50,818 bases of DNA from Thiocystis violascens (GTDB lineage: Bacteria; Pseudomonadota; Gammaproteobacteria; Chromatiales; Chromatiaceae): assembly GCA_020721065.1 (NCBI GenBank), contig DYNM01000018.1, positions 1 to 50,818 of the forward strand, read 5' to 3'. Each line of letters begins with the position of its first letter. The first letter of the stretch is position 1. The notes beneath the pieces were generated by a model that saw nothing but the letters and a program-made list of their open reading frames with translations, was not told the DNA's origin and searched no databases. A program made the translations under genes and the position numbers. This document shows positions 43,252-50,818 of this stretch, piece by piece.

Positions 43252-44835
43252 CTATTTCTTTTTATTGGAAGACGTGCGGGGTGCAACGAGCGGTGGTGGG
43301 CGCGGAATTAAATCCAGCGCCATTAAACGCCAGCGCAGTGAGCGTTCGCTGATATTGAGAGCGCGAGCGACGGCGGGGAGATTAAATTCACTTGTTTCGT
43401 TAAATTCCCCTAACTGCCCGATCTCAAATCCCCCCAACCCCCCTTTTTCAAAGGGAGGCTTTGATGTGTCTTTTTCAAAAGATGGATTTTGATGCGCCAT
43501 TTCTAATGGAAGACTTTTTATATCTTGTTCTAATTTTATATCCTGTTCTAAAAGAACCGCTTGATCTTCTTTATTTGAAAAAGAATCTTCTACGTCGCCT
43601 TCCGTTATAAAAGGCACATCAAAGCCCCCCTTTGAAAAATAGAAGTTGGGGGGATTTGAGATCGGGCGGTTAGATGGATTTGTCAAAAGCTGGGGATTTA
43701 ACGGCGCAGTTTTCAAATATAAATCATCAACATCAATCACATGACCATCACCCAGCGCCAGCGCCCGCTCCAAAATGTTTTCCAACTCGCGCACATTGCC
43801 CGGAAATGAATACTGTTGCAGTGCAGCCAGCGCCAGCGGCGTTAATTGCACGGCAATGGAGGTGAGGCGCTGCACAATTTGCGCGGCTAATTGCGGAATA
43901 TCTTCGCACCGCTCGCGCAGCGCCGGCATCCGTAATTCAATGACATTGATGCGATAAAATAAATCTTGCCGAAAGCGACCTTCAGCGACTTCAATATCTA
44001 AATTGCGATGGCTGGCGCTAATAATTCGCACATCCACTGCAATTTCACGCTGCGTTCCAATTGGACGCACCCGCTTTTCCTGAATCGCTCGCAATAATTT
44101 GACCTGCGCGAGCAGCGGTAAATCCGCCACTTCATCTAAAAATAATGTCCCACCTTCCGCAGCTTGAAACAGTCCTTCTTTATCGCTCACAGCGCCGGTG
44201 AAGCTGCCTTTTTTATGTCCAAACAATTCACTTTCTACCAATTCCTGTGGAATCGCGCCGCAATTCACGGCAATAAATTGTCCTTCGCTGCGCGGCCCTT
44301 GCGCGTGAATCAATCGCGCTGCCAATTCTTTACCGGTGCCGCTTTCGCCGGTGATGAACACCGGCGCTTGATGTCGCGCCAGCTTGAGAATTAAGCGCCG
44401 AATCTGCTCCATCGCCGCCGAATTGCCCAACAATTGCATTTCCGCCGTGACCGTGCCGTCGCGTCCGCGCAACTTCAGTGCCGACTGCACCAAGCGCCGC
44501 AGCAATTGCAGATCAACTGGCTTGGCGACGAAATCAAACGCGCCTGCTTTCATCGCCTCCACCGCCGAATCCATGCTGCCGTGCGCGGTAATCATCGCCA
44601 CCGGCACCTGCGGGTAGTGCTCGCTGATGTGGCGAATGAGATCAAGCCCGGAGCCATCGCTGAGGTTCATGTCAGTGAGGCACAGATCAAAGCGATTGCG
44701 CTCTAACTGCGCTCGCGCTTCGGTGAGGCTGGTCGCAGTGAGCGCCTGAATGTCCATGCGTTTGAGCGTGATCTTAAGCAGATCAAGAATGTCGGTCTCG
44801 TCATCGACGACGAGGGCAAGCGCCTTGTTCATCAT
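43252..44835 (-). CDS. pilR: Sigma-54-dependent response regulator, PilR type, with translated palindromic insertion
   Basis: 527 residues. Receiver domain (1-125; VVDDETDILDLLKITLKRM, phospho-acceptor in CLTDMNLSDGSG, AFDFVAKPVDL) of PilR flavour. Sigma-54 AAA+ domain (about 138-370) with Walker A GESGTGKE, the sigma-54-contacting GSFTGA, and GGTLFLDEVADLP. The Fis-type helix-turn-helix is at the end (NLPAVARALNISERSLRWRL). Between AAA+ and HTH lie about 88 residues encoded by an inverted-repeat element (43410-43673) in frame. PilR controls type IV pilin transcription; no pilS or pil gene is in the window, so another NtrC-type role is possible. Confidence 0.85.
   Translation of the reverse strand: MMNKALALVVDDETDILDLLKITLKRMDIQALTATSLTEARAQLERNRFDLCLTDMNLSDGSGLDLIRHISEHYPQVPVAMITAHGSMDSAVEAMKAGAFDFVAKPVDLQLLRRLVQSALKLRGRDGTVTAEMQLLGNSAAMEQIRRLILKLARHQAPVFITGESGTGKELAARLIHAQGPRSEGQFIAVNCGAIPQELVESELFGHKKGSFTGAVSDKEGLFQAAEGGTLFLDEVADLPLLAQVKLLRAIQEKRVRPIGTQREIAVDVRIISASHRNLDIEVAEGRFRQDLFYRINVIELRMPALRERCEDIPQLAAQIVQRLTSIAVQLTPLALAALQQYSFPGNVRELENILERALALGDGHVIDVDDLYLKTAPLNPQLLTNPSNRPISNPPNFYFSKGGFDVPFITEGDVEDSFSNKEDQAVLLEQDIKLEQDIKSLPLEMAHQNPSFEKDTSKPPFEKGGLGGFEIGQLGEFNETSEFNLPAVARALNISERSLRWRLMALDLIPRPPPLVAPRTSSNKKK
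43410..43673. repeat. 264-bp palindromic element inserted in frame in pilR
   Basis: The left end (from 43410, through CCCGATCTCAAATCCCCCCA, to about 43467) and the right end (about 43618-43673) are near-perfect inverted repeats of more than 50 bases. The length is divisible by three, and all 88 codons on the pilR strand are open (FYFSKGGFDVPF ... KPPFEKGGLGGFEIGQ). Ends of the same type occur at 20080 and 34622. Confidence 0.8.
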
Positions 44836-45013
44836 GTCGTCCGCGCTGATTTGAAAAAAAAGAGTGCCAGTTGCCGTTGCAAATTAGCATAGCCACTTGG
44901 AAAATTTTGGCAGCAGGTCACTTTGATGCGCCGCTCGTTTCGCCTAATCTTGTGCGGCTCGCAGCCTGAGCTGTGAGCCACGAATTCTGAACCATCACCG
45001 GAGGATTTTTAGA

Positions 45014-45490
45014 ATGAATCGACTGATTGCCAGCACTGCTATTGGCGTGATTGCCGCCGCGCTTGCCAGCCCCGCGTCTGCTGAACTCAAGCCGGGCGAC
45101 CAGATTGAATATCGCCAAGCCGGTTACAGCTTTATGGCGTGGAATATGGGCAAGATCAAAGACAATTTGCAGGGCGATTTCAACCAGGAGCAGGTGATCA
45201 AAGCTGCCAACGCCATCGCTGCCATCGCCAATTCTGGCATGGGTGCGCTGTACGGGCCGGGCACGGATCAGGCCGCTGGTGGACATAAAACCCGCGTCAA
45301 GCCGGAGCTGTTCAAGCCGGAGAATGCTGAAGAAGTGGGGCGCATTGCGCATGAGTTTTTAGCTGCCGCTGATAACTTGGCGGAAGTGGCGGCCGAAGGA
45401 GACAAGGCAGCAGTGCAAACGGCGTTTGGTGACGTGGGCAAAGCCTGCAAATCCTGTCACGAGAAATTCCGTCTCAGCGATGACGATTGA
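45014..45490 (+). CDS. Cytochrome c'
   Basis: 158 residues with a signal peptide (IASTAIGVIAAALASPASA). The mature four-helix protein has a single C-terminal haem site, CKSCHEKF (about 147-154), and the N-terminal Q-x-x-Y-R/x-x-x-F pattern (IEYRQAGYSFMAWNMGKI) of cytochrome c'. These periplasmic proteins bind NO and may protect against nitrosative stress. A strong ribosome site (GGAGGA) lies eight bases before ATG 45014. A terminator follows, and a cytochrome b gene converges from the right. Confidence 0.93.
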   Translation: MNRLIASTAIGVIAAALASPASAELKPGDQIEYRQAGYSFMAWNMGKIKDNLQGDFNQEQVIKAANAIAAIANSGMGALYGPGTDQAAGGHKTRVKPELFKPENAEEVGRIAHEFLAAADNLAEVAAEGDKAAVQTAFGDVGKACKSCHEKFRLSDDD

Positions 45491-45528
45491 GCCAATCACG
45501 GTTTGATTGTGTTGATTGTTTAAGTGAA

Positions 45529-45555
45529 AGCCGCCCCATTTAGGGCGGCTTTTTT
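45529..45555 (+). terminator. Rho-independent terminator of the cytochrome c' gene
   Basis: AGCCGCCC (45529-45536) pairs with GGGCGGCT (45543-45550), followed by T5. Confidence 0.85.
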
Positions 45556-45574
45556 ATTGGTTGAGTGATCAATT

Positions 45575-45660
45575 GAGTTGTAGGTTGTCAGTTGTCAGTT
45601 GTCGGTTTGCAGTTGTCAGTAAAACCGTTGTTTGTCGCCGATCACCGACAACTGACAACT
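45575..45660. repeat. GTTGTCAG hairpin repeat, copy 8
   Basis: Tandem GTTGTCAGTTGTCAGTTGTC units followed by CACCGACAACTGACAACT, between the convergent cytochrome c' and cytochrome b genes. Confidence 0.75.
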
Positions 45661-45666
45661 TCATTC

Positions 45667-46350
45667 TCACCAGCTCGGCACCGTACTCGGCGGCGTGGGC
45701 GCTGCAACCGGCATCAGTCCGCCATCTGCCAGCCACATCACCACCGCCGCGCCAGCAATGGCAAACATCAGCGCCAGCCACCCGCCTCCGCTCGCTGCCA
45801 CTGCCGTTGGATCGGCAACGGTTTTGTTGCCCGTCAACATCGCCCTAATCAGCGTTTCGCCGCGAATCAGGCTATAAAACAGCACCGCGCTGAGATGCAG
45901 CGTCACGACGCCCACCACCAGCCAGAACCATTGCCGATGCAGCGCGGTCAACCACTGGCGCATCTCGTCGCTCACCACTGCCGCCAGCGCCCCTTGAAAT
46001 GCAATGTCGTCATCCGCGAATAAACCCGTCACTGCTTGACACAGCAGCACCGTCAGCAGCGCCAGCACCGATAATGCACCGAGTGGATTGTGACCAACGC
46101 CGTGCCAGTTGCCGCGCAGATAAGCGCGTAACGTCGTGAATGTCGGCATAAATTGTCTGAAACGGGCGTAAGTCGAACCGAGCACGCCCCACAGCAAGCG
46201 GAAGGTCAGCAGTCCTAAAATGGCGACTCCCAGCCGTCCATGCCAGAACATCCAATTGCCGCCGCTCAGGCCGGTGAACACTGCGGCGCTCACCAGCACG
46301 ACTAGCAGCCAATGGCTTATACGGGTGGGAAGATCCCAAACATAAATCAC
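45667..46350 (-). CDS. Cytochrome b561-like membrane protein
   Basis: 227 residues. Four or five transmembrane helices with haem-ligand-type His in TRISHWLL (13), [11 protein letters not shown] (about 37), and [20 protein letters not shown]. This is the prokaryotic b561 / Ni-Fe hydrogenase cytochrome b family, of which a member is often encoded next to cytochrome c'. It probably passes quinol electrons to a periplasmic acceptor such as the neighbouring cytochrome c'. The two genes converge rather than forming an operon, and it is divergent from queC. Confidence 0.82.
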   Translation of the reverse strand: MIYVWDLPTRISHWLLVVLVSAAVFTGLSGGNWMFWHGRLGVAILGLLTFRLLWGVLGSTYARFRQFMPTFTTLRAYLRGNWHGVGHNPLGALSVLALLTVLLCQAVTGLFADDDIAFQGALAAVVSDEMRQWLTALHRQWFWLVVGVVTLHLSAVLFYSLIRGETLIRAMLTGNKTVADPTAVAASGGGWLALMFAIAGAAVVMWLADGGLMPVAAPTPPSTVPSW

Positions 46351-46404
46351 AGCATTTCACCTCAATTTTCAACGATATTTCATCTAGTTAAGAAGGATTC
46401 AATT

Positions 46405-47130
46405 GTGGAGCAAAGGCAACCCGGACAACAGTCCAGCGCCGTCGTCCTGTTGAGCGGCGGGCTGGATTCAGCCACCACGCTGGCGCTGGCAACCGCAGCA
46501 GGATTCACGCCCTATGCGCTGTCGTTTCGCTACGGCCAGCGCCACGTCGTCGAATTGGAAGCCGCAGCGCGAGTCGCAGCCGCAGCGGGAGTGGCAGAAC
46601 ACGTCATCGCCGACATTGATTTACGTCGCTTCGGCGGCTCGGCGTTGACGGCGGAATTGGCAGTGCCAAAAGGACGCGATGCAGCCGCGATGAGCAGCGG
46701 CATCCCGATCACCTATGTGCCAGCGCGAAACACCGTCTTTTTATCGTTTGCGCTGGCGTGGGCAGAAGTGCTCGGCGCAGAAGCGATATTTATCGGCGTG
46801 AATGCGCTGGATTATTCCGGTTATCCCGACTGTCGCCCCGCGTATCTGAAAGCGTTTGAACAGTTGGCGAATTTAGCGACGGCGGCAGCGGTCGAGGGAC
46901 GAGCACAATTTCGCATTCACGCGCCGCTGCTGCATTTGACCAAAGCTGACATCATTCGACGCGGGCTGGCGCTGGGCGTGGATTACAGCGTGACGTGCAG
47001 TTGTTATGACCCTGATGCCAGCGGGCGTCCGTGTGGGCAATGCGATTCCTGCCTGCTCCGCGCCAAAGGATTTGCCGAAGTGGGCGTCGCCGATCCGCTG
47101 CTGACGGCGCTGGCGCGGAGTGCGCCATGA
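46405..47130 (+). CDS. queC: 7-cyano-7-deazaguanine synthase QueC
   Basis: 241 residues from GTG 46405, with AAGGA eight bases upstream; the upstream open frame would run into the cytochrome b promoter. The PP-loop [11 protein letters not shown], the [21 protein letters not shown] segment and four zinc cysteines ([20 protein letters not shown]) are diagnostic. It converts 7-carboxy-7-deazaguanine to preQ0 in queuosine synthesis. It ends ATGA-overlapped with the three-domain QueD gene. Confidence 0.95.
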   Translation: MEQRQPGQQSSAVVLLSGGLDSATTLALATAAGFTPYALSFRYGQRHVVELEAAARVAAAAGVAEHVIADIDLRRFGGSALTAELAVPKGRDAAAMSSGIPITYVPARNTVFLSFALAWAEVLGAEAIFIGVNALDYSGYPDCRPAYLKAFEQLANLATAAAVEGRAQFRIHAPLLHLTKADIIRRGLALGVDYSVTCSCYDPDASGRPCGQCDSCLLRAKGFAEVGVADPLLTALARSAP

Positions 47131-48203
47131 CCGCACAACTGTTGTATGTCGCCACCGCGCCCTTTCAAGCCGCCCGCCGCTTAACCACTGCGCCATCAAA
47201 CCATCCCAGCCAGCGCCTGCACGGACACGGCTTTTCTGCGCAGGTGCGAGCGCAATTGCCACCAGATTGGGCTGATTTTGCGGGAGCGGCGACGGGACAA
47301 TTGACTGCTGCCCTGACTGCCGGCGTTGCCGCGCTGGATTACCGCGATCTCAACACCGTGTTGCCCGAGCCGAGCGATGCGGCGCTGGCGCAGTGGCTGC
47401 AAACGCAATTGGCATTACCAACAGCGGCGGTGGCGGTGCGCAGCACCCCGGAACAAGGCGCAGTGGTGACGGCAGCGGGAATGGCGCAACTGTGGCGACG
47501 CTTTCGTTTTGAAGCCGCACATCGGCTGCCGCAGGTACCGCCGGGGCATCCGTGCGGGCGAATGCACGGACACAGTTTTGAGGTCGTTCTCCACGCAGCC
47601 ATGTCACCACAAGCAGTGACTTTTGAACAACTTGATGCCCTCTGGCACCCTTGCCATGCCGCACTCGCGCACCGCTGTCTCAACGACATCCCTGGTTTGG
47701 ACAATCCGACCAGCGAGCTGCTGGCGCAGTGGCTGTGGCAACGGCTGCACCCGCAACTGGCGGCGCTGACGCGGGTGACGGTGCATGAAACGGCGACGGC
47801 GGGTTGTCATTACGACGGGCAACGGTTTCGGATTTGGAAATCACAACGCTTTGAAAGTGCAGTGCAATTTGCAGCCGCGCCGCCCAACGAGCCGCGCTCC
47901 CGCCTGCACGGACATAGTTATCTGTTGCGGCTGCACCTCAGCGCCCCGCTCGACACCGTGCGCGGCTGGACGGTGGATTATGGCGACGTGAAAGCGTTAT
48001 TTATGCCAATTTATCAACAGCTTGACCACCAGCACCTTGATGAATTGCCGCACCTGCCAACGGCGGATCCCGGACTGCTGGCGCAATGGCTGCGCGACCG
48101 CTGCGGGACACAGTTGCCGCAATTAGATCGAATTGATGTGTATGAAACGCCGGGCTGTGGTGCAATTCTCAAGTGGGAAAATCCTCTCAAAAGTACCGTA
48201 TAA
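47127..48203 (+). CDS. queD: Three-domain QueD (6-carboxytetrahydropterin synthase fold triplication)
   Basis: 358 residues: three T-fold domains in one chain (about 5-105, 125-235, 240-350), where QueD is normally about 120. Domain 2 is closest to E. coli QueD ([34 protein letters not shown]): zinc ligands H132, H147 and H149, the catalytic C143 and E221 are present, but the Asp of the usual LDH is Ala (A181-H182). Domain 3 keeps D300-H301 and E340 but lacks the first zinc His (Q247) and the Cys (R257). Domain 1 has only HGH, with Arg, Ser and no triad. Active sites in this family lie between subunits, so the domains may complement one another. ATG 47127 overlaps the queC stop, supporting a role in queuosine synthesis. 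Confidence 0.85.
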   Translation: MTAQLLYVATAPFQAARRLTTAPSNHPSQRLHGHGFSAQVRAQLPPDWADFAGAATGQLTAALTAGVAALDYRDLNTVLPEPSDAALAQWLQTQLALPTAAVAVRSTPEQGAVVTAAGMAQLWRRFRFEAAHRLPQVPPGHPCGRMHGHSFEVVLHAAMSPQAVTFEQLDALWHPCHAALAHRCLNDIPGLDNPTSELLAQWLWQRLHPQLAALTRVTVHETATAGCHYDGQRFRIWKSQRFESAVQFAAAPPNEPRSRLHGHSYLLRLHLSAPLDTVRGWTVDYGDVKALFMPIYQQLDHQHLDELPHLPTADPGLLAQWLRDRCGTQLPQLDRIDVYETPGCGAILKWENPLKSTV

Positions 48204-48341
48204 ACTTGGGTTATTCTGCGCAAAGCGGAATCAGCGTGTTATTGCTGTTGAAGTGATTGAACTGCGCGTGATTGTATTGATAATCAAGAACCGACCTGCG
48301 CATTGAGCAGGTCAACATTGAACGTTATTCAGGAGTGAGAG

Positions 48342-49472
48342 ATGAAACAAATCACCATTGTTGGCGCTGGTTTTGCCGCGCTCACCGCCATTCAAACCTT
48401 GCGGCAACAGCGCAAATTGAATTGTGAGATCACCGTTGTCAGCCAAAAGCCAGAGTTTATTTATTCTCCGGGTTTGATTTGGATTCCGTGTCGCTTGCGC
48501 ACTGGTGACGATTTGCGGATTGATTTAACCGCATTTTTTGCCCGAATGCGTGTTAAACATGTGGCAGCAGAAGCAACTGGTTTAAGTGCTGACGGACGCT
48601 TTTTGAAAACGACAGCGGGCGAGATTCGCAATGACGGGTTAATCATTGCCAGCGGGGGGCGGTTTATTAAAAAGTTACCCGGCATTGAACATGCAATTAC
48701 TCCTTGTGAAGGCATTGCAGCGGCCGAAGCCATTCGGGAACGAGTACGCACGATGGAAGGCGGACATATTGCGATGGGTTTTGCGAGCAATCCGAATGAA
48801 CCCAGTTCGATGCGCGGTGGACCAATTTTTGAGTTTTTATTCGGGCTGGATAGCCAATTGCGCAAAGAGCAACGGCGCGAGCAATTTCATCTGACATTTT
48901 TTACGCCGGCTGAACGTCCCGGCAATCGGTTGGGGCCTAAAGCGGTGACGGGCATTTTAGCGGAAATGAAGCGCCGCAATATCACCACGCATTTAGGGCA
49001 CAAACTCAAAAGTTTTTCCCCTCGTGCCGTGATTACAGAAGGCGGAGAATTTGAAGCAGAATTGATTGTCTTTATGCCCGGCTTGACCGGCAATACATGG
49101 TTTGATAATACGGAATTGCCGCGTTCCGCCGGTGGTTTAATTCAAGGTGATGCCCAATGTCGCGTCCCGGGTTTGGAACGGGTGTATATCGCGGGTGATG
49201 CGGGGAGTTTTCCGGGACCGGATTGGATGCCAAAACAAGCGCACATGGCGGATTTACAAGCACGGGCGGCGGCGAAAAACTTGGCGGCGGAATTTGCTGG
49301 ACGTGAACCCAAAGCGACATTCAAGGTGGAATTGATTTGTATCGTGGATACAAATGACAGTGGAATGCTGGTAGCGCGTACAGAGAATTATAATCTGGTC
49401 TTGCCATCGCTGCGGGTATTTCATTTATTAAAACGCTTTTTTGAGTGGCTTTATTTACGGCGGTTTCGTTAA
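48342..49472 (+). CDS. SQR/NDH-2-like FAD-dependent oxidoreductase
   Basis: 376 residues. The N-terminal FAD motif is IVGAGFAALTAIQTL, the second Rossmann region is at about 145-200, and the GDAGSFPGPDWMPKQAHMADLQA segment near the C-terminus is typical of sulfide:quinone oxidoreductases and type II NADH dehydrogenases. The C-terminal basic/aromatic amphipathic tail (LLKRFFEWLYLRRF) could bind the membrane. The cysteine set does not clearly match classical SQR: the best candidate is the Cys in ITPCEG, so the substrate is open. A hairpin (GACCTGC/GCAGGTC, 48293-48313) and AGGAG lie in the leader before ATG 48342. Confidence 0.75.
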   Translation: MKQITIVGAGFAALTAIQTLRQQRKLNCEITVVSQKPEFIYSPGLIWIPCRLRTGDDLRIDLTAFFARMRVKHVAAEATGLSADGRFLKTTAGEIRNDGLIIASGGRFIKKLPGIEHAITPCEGIAAAEAIRERVRTMEGGHIAMGFASNPNEPSSMRGGPIFEFLFGLDSQLRKEQRREQFHLTFFTPAERPGNRLGPKAVTGILAEMKRRNITTHLGHKLKSFSPRAVITEGGEFEAELIVFMPGLTGNTWFDNTELPRSAGGLIQGDAQCRVPGLERVYIAGDAGSFPGPDWMPKQAHMADLQARAAAKNLAAEFAGREPKATFKVELICIVDTNDSGMLVARTENYNLVLPSLRVFHLLKRFFEWLYLRRFR

Positions 49473-49523
49473 CTAACGTTTAAGCGCAGTTGCGCTGTCA
49501 TTCAATAACAGCGCAATCACAGG

Positions 49524-50486
49524 TCATTCTTTTTGAGCGTTGCCAGCGAATTGCGCTTTGAGTTGCGCCAGTTCAGCCAATGCTGCTGCTTCACGTTGTA
49601 ACGCTGATTCTTTAGCCAGTCGTTCCCGTTCACTTTCAGCCAATGCTGCCTCTTTAGCCAGTCGTTCCCGTTCACTCTCAGCCAACGCTGCTGCTTCACG
49701 TTGTAATGCTGCCTCTTTAGCCAAACGTTCCCGTTCATTCTCAGCTTGTGCGCGTTCTTGTCCAGTACGCAATTCATCCATTTCAATTTGAATGCCGCGC
49801 TGCACCCGCAAATAATTTTGACGGGCTTGATAAACATAATAAGCCTGTTCCTTTTCAGAAAAGGTTCTTAAAGTCGTCATCGCTTGCCTCATCTCGGTCG
49901 TTTCCATCCATGACGGCAGCAATTCTGTATCTAATTGCTCACCGTCTTTGAAAAACTTGAGCCACCGCTGTTGTTCATTGTCAATCTGCGCCACATCAAA
50001 CTTATTCAGTTCTAATAACCACACGCTGCCGGCATTAAAACAACTCCAGCCGTTTACATCGCGCATACAAAAGTTGTGGGCATATTCCGCTGTATCACGC
50101 AGTAAATTTTCACCGAGCAGCCAAATTGAATACGTCGGTTTCAGCAGGTCGTATTGATCGCCATTTTGCAATTGGCTGGAATATAAATCCGCCCAAGTGT
50201 AAAAAATCCGCCCTAATAAATCAGGATGCGTCAACAGTTGAATTTCTACCTGATATAAACAACCCGCCGCATCACGCGCTTTAACATCGACGATGCTGAG
50301 TTTATCGCTGAGAAACTCACGCTCGTTATACGGGTTAATAATTTTTACTCCAACAATTGGAGCTTTTAATTCTTCACCCAATATCGCGTTGAGGAAATGA
50401 ATCAACAGAGCTTGATTAGATTCAGAACCCAACAGCGCCTTAAAAACGCAGTCAATTTTAGGATCAATCGCATGTTTCATTGTCAT
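49524..50486 (-). CDS. Rpn-family PD-(D/E)xK nuclease / transposase-like protein
   Basis: 320 residues. DPKIDCVFKALLGSESNQALLIHFLNAIL at the start, then DKLSIVDVKARDAAGCLYQVEIQL with the nuclease-like D...ExQ pattern, mark the Rpn/PDDEXK_2 family, whose E. coli members promote RecA-independent recombination. The C-terminal 80 residues are a heptad-like repeat of ESERERLAKEAAL units, which vary in number between copies. A second copy begins about 60 bases upstream on the same strand. The intergenic bases (CAGCGCAATCACAGGTCATTC) are duplicated with it. Confidence 0.85.
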   Translation of the reverse strand: MTMKHAIDPKIDCVFKALLGSESNQALLIHFLNAILGEELKAPIVGVKIINPYNEREFLSDKLSIVDVKARDAAGCLYQVEIQLLTHPDLLGRIFYTWADLYSSQLQNGDQYDLLKPTYSIWLLGENLLRDTAEYAHNFCMRDVNGWSCFNAGSVWLLELNKFDVAQIDNEQQRWLKFFKDGEQLDTELLPSWMETTEMRQAMTTLRTFSEKEQAYYVYQARQNYLRVQRGIQIEMDELRTGQERAQAENERERLAKEAALQREAAALAESERERLAKEAALAESERERLAKESALQREAAALAELAQLKAQFAGNAQKE

Positions 50487-50546
50487 TTATTCACTTGATC
50501 TGGCGGAAAGATTGCGCTGCTAGTTTCATAACAGCGCAATCACAGG

Positions 50547-50818
50547 TCATTCTTTTTGGGCGTTGCCAGCGAATTGCGCTTTGAGTTGCGCCAGTTCAGC
50601 CAATGCTGCCTCTTTAGCCAAGCGTTCCCGTTCACTTTCAGCCAATGCTGCCTCTTTAGCCAAACGTTCCTGTTCACTCTTAGCTACTGCCGCTGCTTCA
50701 CGCTGTAATGCTAATTCTTGTCCAGTACGCAATTCATCCATTTCAATTTGAATACCGCGCTGCACCCGCAAATAATTTTGACGGGCTTGATAAACATAAT
50801 AAGCCTGTTCCTTTTCAG
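50547..50818 (-). CDS. Rpn-family protein, tandem copy (5' part outside the window)
   Basis: The C-terminal 90 codons of a second Rpn gene: KEQAYYVYQARQNYLRVQRG, then a shorter run of ERLAKEAAL repeats, ending QFAGNAQKE exactly as the neighbour does. The frame is open to the window edge, so the N-terminal nuclease domain should lie beyond it. Its coiled tail has fewer repeat units than the complete copy, and it carries substitutions such as SEQERLAKE. Confidence 0.8.
   Translation of the reverse strand, partial: EKEQAYYVYQARQNYLRVQRGIQIEMDELRTGQELALQREAAAVAKSEQERLAKEAALAESERERLAKEAALAELAQLKAQFAGNAQKE

Overview
The window reads as chromosomal DNA of a gammaproteobacterium. ArgA of the fused kinase-like/acetyltransferase type, a PilR-type regulator, an MscM/MscK-size mechanosensitive channel, QueC-QueD, RsgA, RibE, and cytochrome c' with a b561-type cytochrome b all fit this. 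A sulfur-oxidising or purple-bacterium relative (Chromatiales/Thiotrichales-like) is a reasonable guess, but the genus cannot be fixed from sequence alone. The left 10 kb is visibly AT-richer than the GC-rich stretch from 10 to 29 kb, which suggests acquired DNA.

Layout. 1-10 kb: the end of an insertion element, a truncated small gene, and a 1,849-residue polyvalent protein with duplicated LPD3-like domains, an HxxxHG toxin-nuclease-like domain and a C-terminal sliding-clamp-like domain. A broken paralogue follows, then a single-chain restriction-modification-specificity enzyme. 10-13.9 kb: a DUF2726 protein, a small membrane protein and a DUF4407 membrane/coiled-coil protein. 13.9-17.3 kb: a mobile patchwork. 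Two neighbouring modules have the same outer membrane protein 3' remnant on the left and the same kilA-N 3' end plus hairpin repeat on the right. One carries a C4-like antisense RNA and a KilA-N antirepressor; the other carries a structured omega-RNA candidate and an intact IscB nuclease. A 115-bp inverted-repeat element and a CRISPR remnant without cas genes follow.

17.4-26 kb: a cytoplasmic molybdopterin oxidoreductase operon (catalytic subunit, four-cluster ferredoxin, NuoF/GltD/ferredoxin fusion) running into mtaB, then ribE and convergent rsgA. 26-30 kb: a lipoprotein, tRNA-Thr(CGT), an OmpA-domain coiled-coil protein and a DUF2283 protein. 30-36 kb: V/A-type ATPase genes D and B on the minus strand, separated by a RelBE-like pair, an MmeI-like restriction-modification enzyme, a YkgJ-like protein and a ribbon-helix-helix protein. 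36-45 kb: a pterin pair (PTPS-III type plus short-chain reductase), the mechanosensitive channel, an RTX-like repeat protein, argA and pilR. 45-50.8 kb: cytochrome c', cytochrome b, queC with a three-domain QueD, an SQR/NDH-2-like flavoprotein and two tandem Rpn-family genes.

Three dispersed repeat families link these regions: a GTTGTCAGTTGTCAGT hairpin family (about eight copies), a CCCCCC/TTTTTCAAAGGGGG palindrome family that also enters coding sequence (in pilR and at the start of the 993-residue flavoprotein), and a GTAGGTTGGGTT palindrome. The most unusual items are the polyvalent protein with its clamp-like domain, the paired KilA-N/C4 and IscB/omega-RNA modules, the QueD triplication with catalytic residues split between domains, and the in-frame palindromic element inside pilR.
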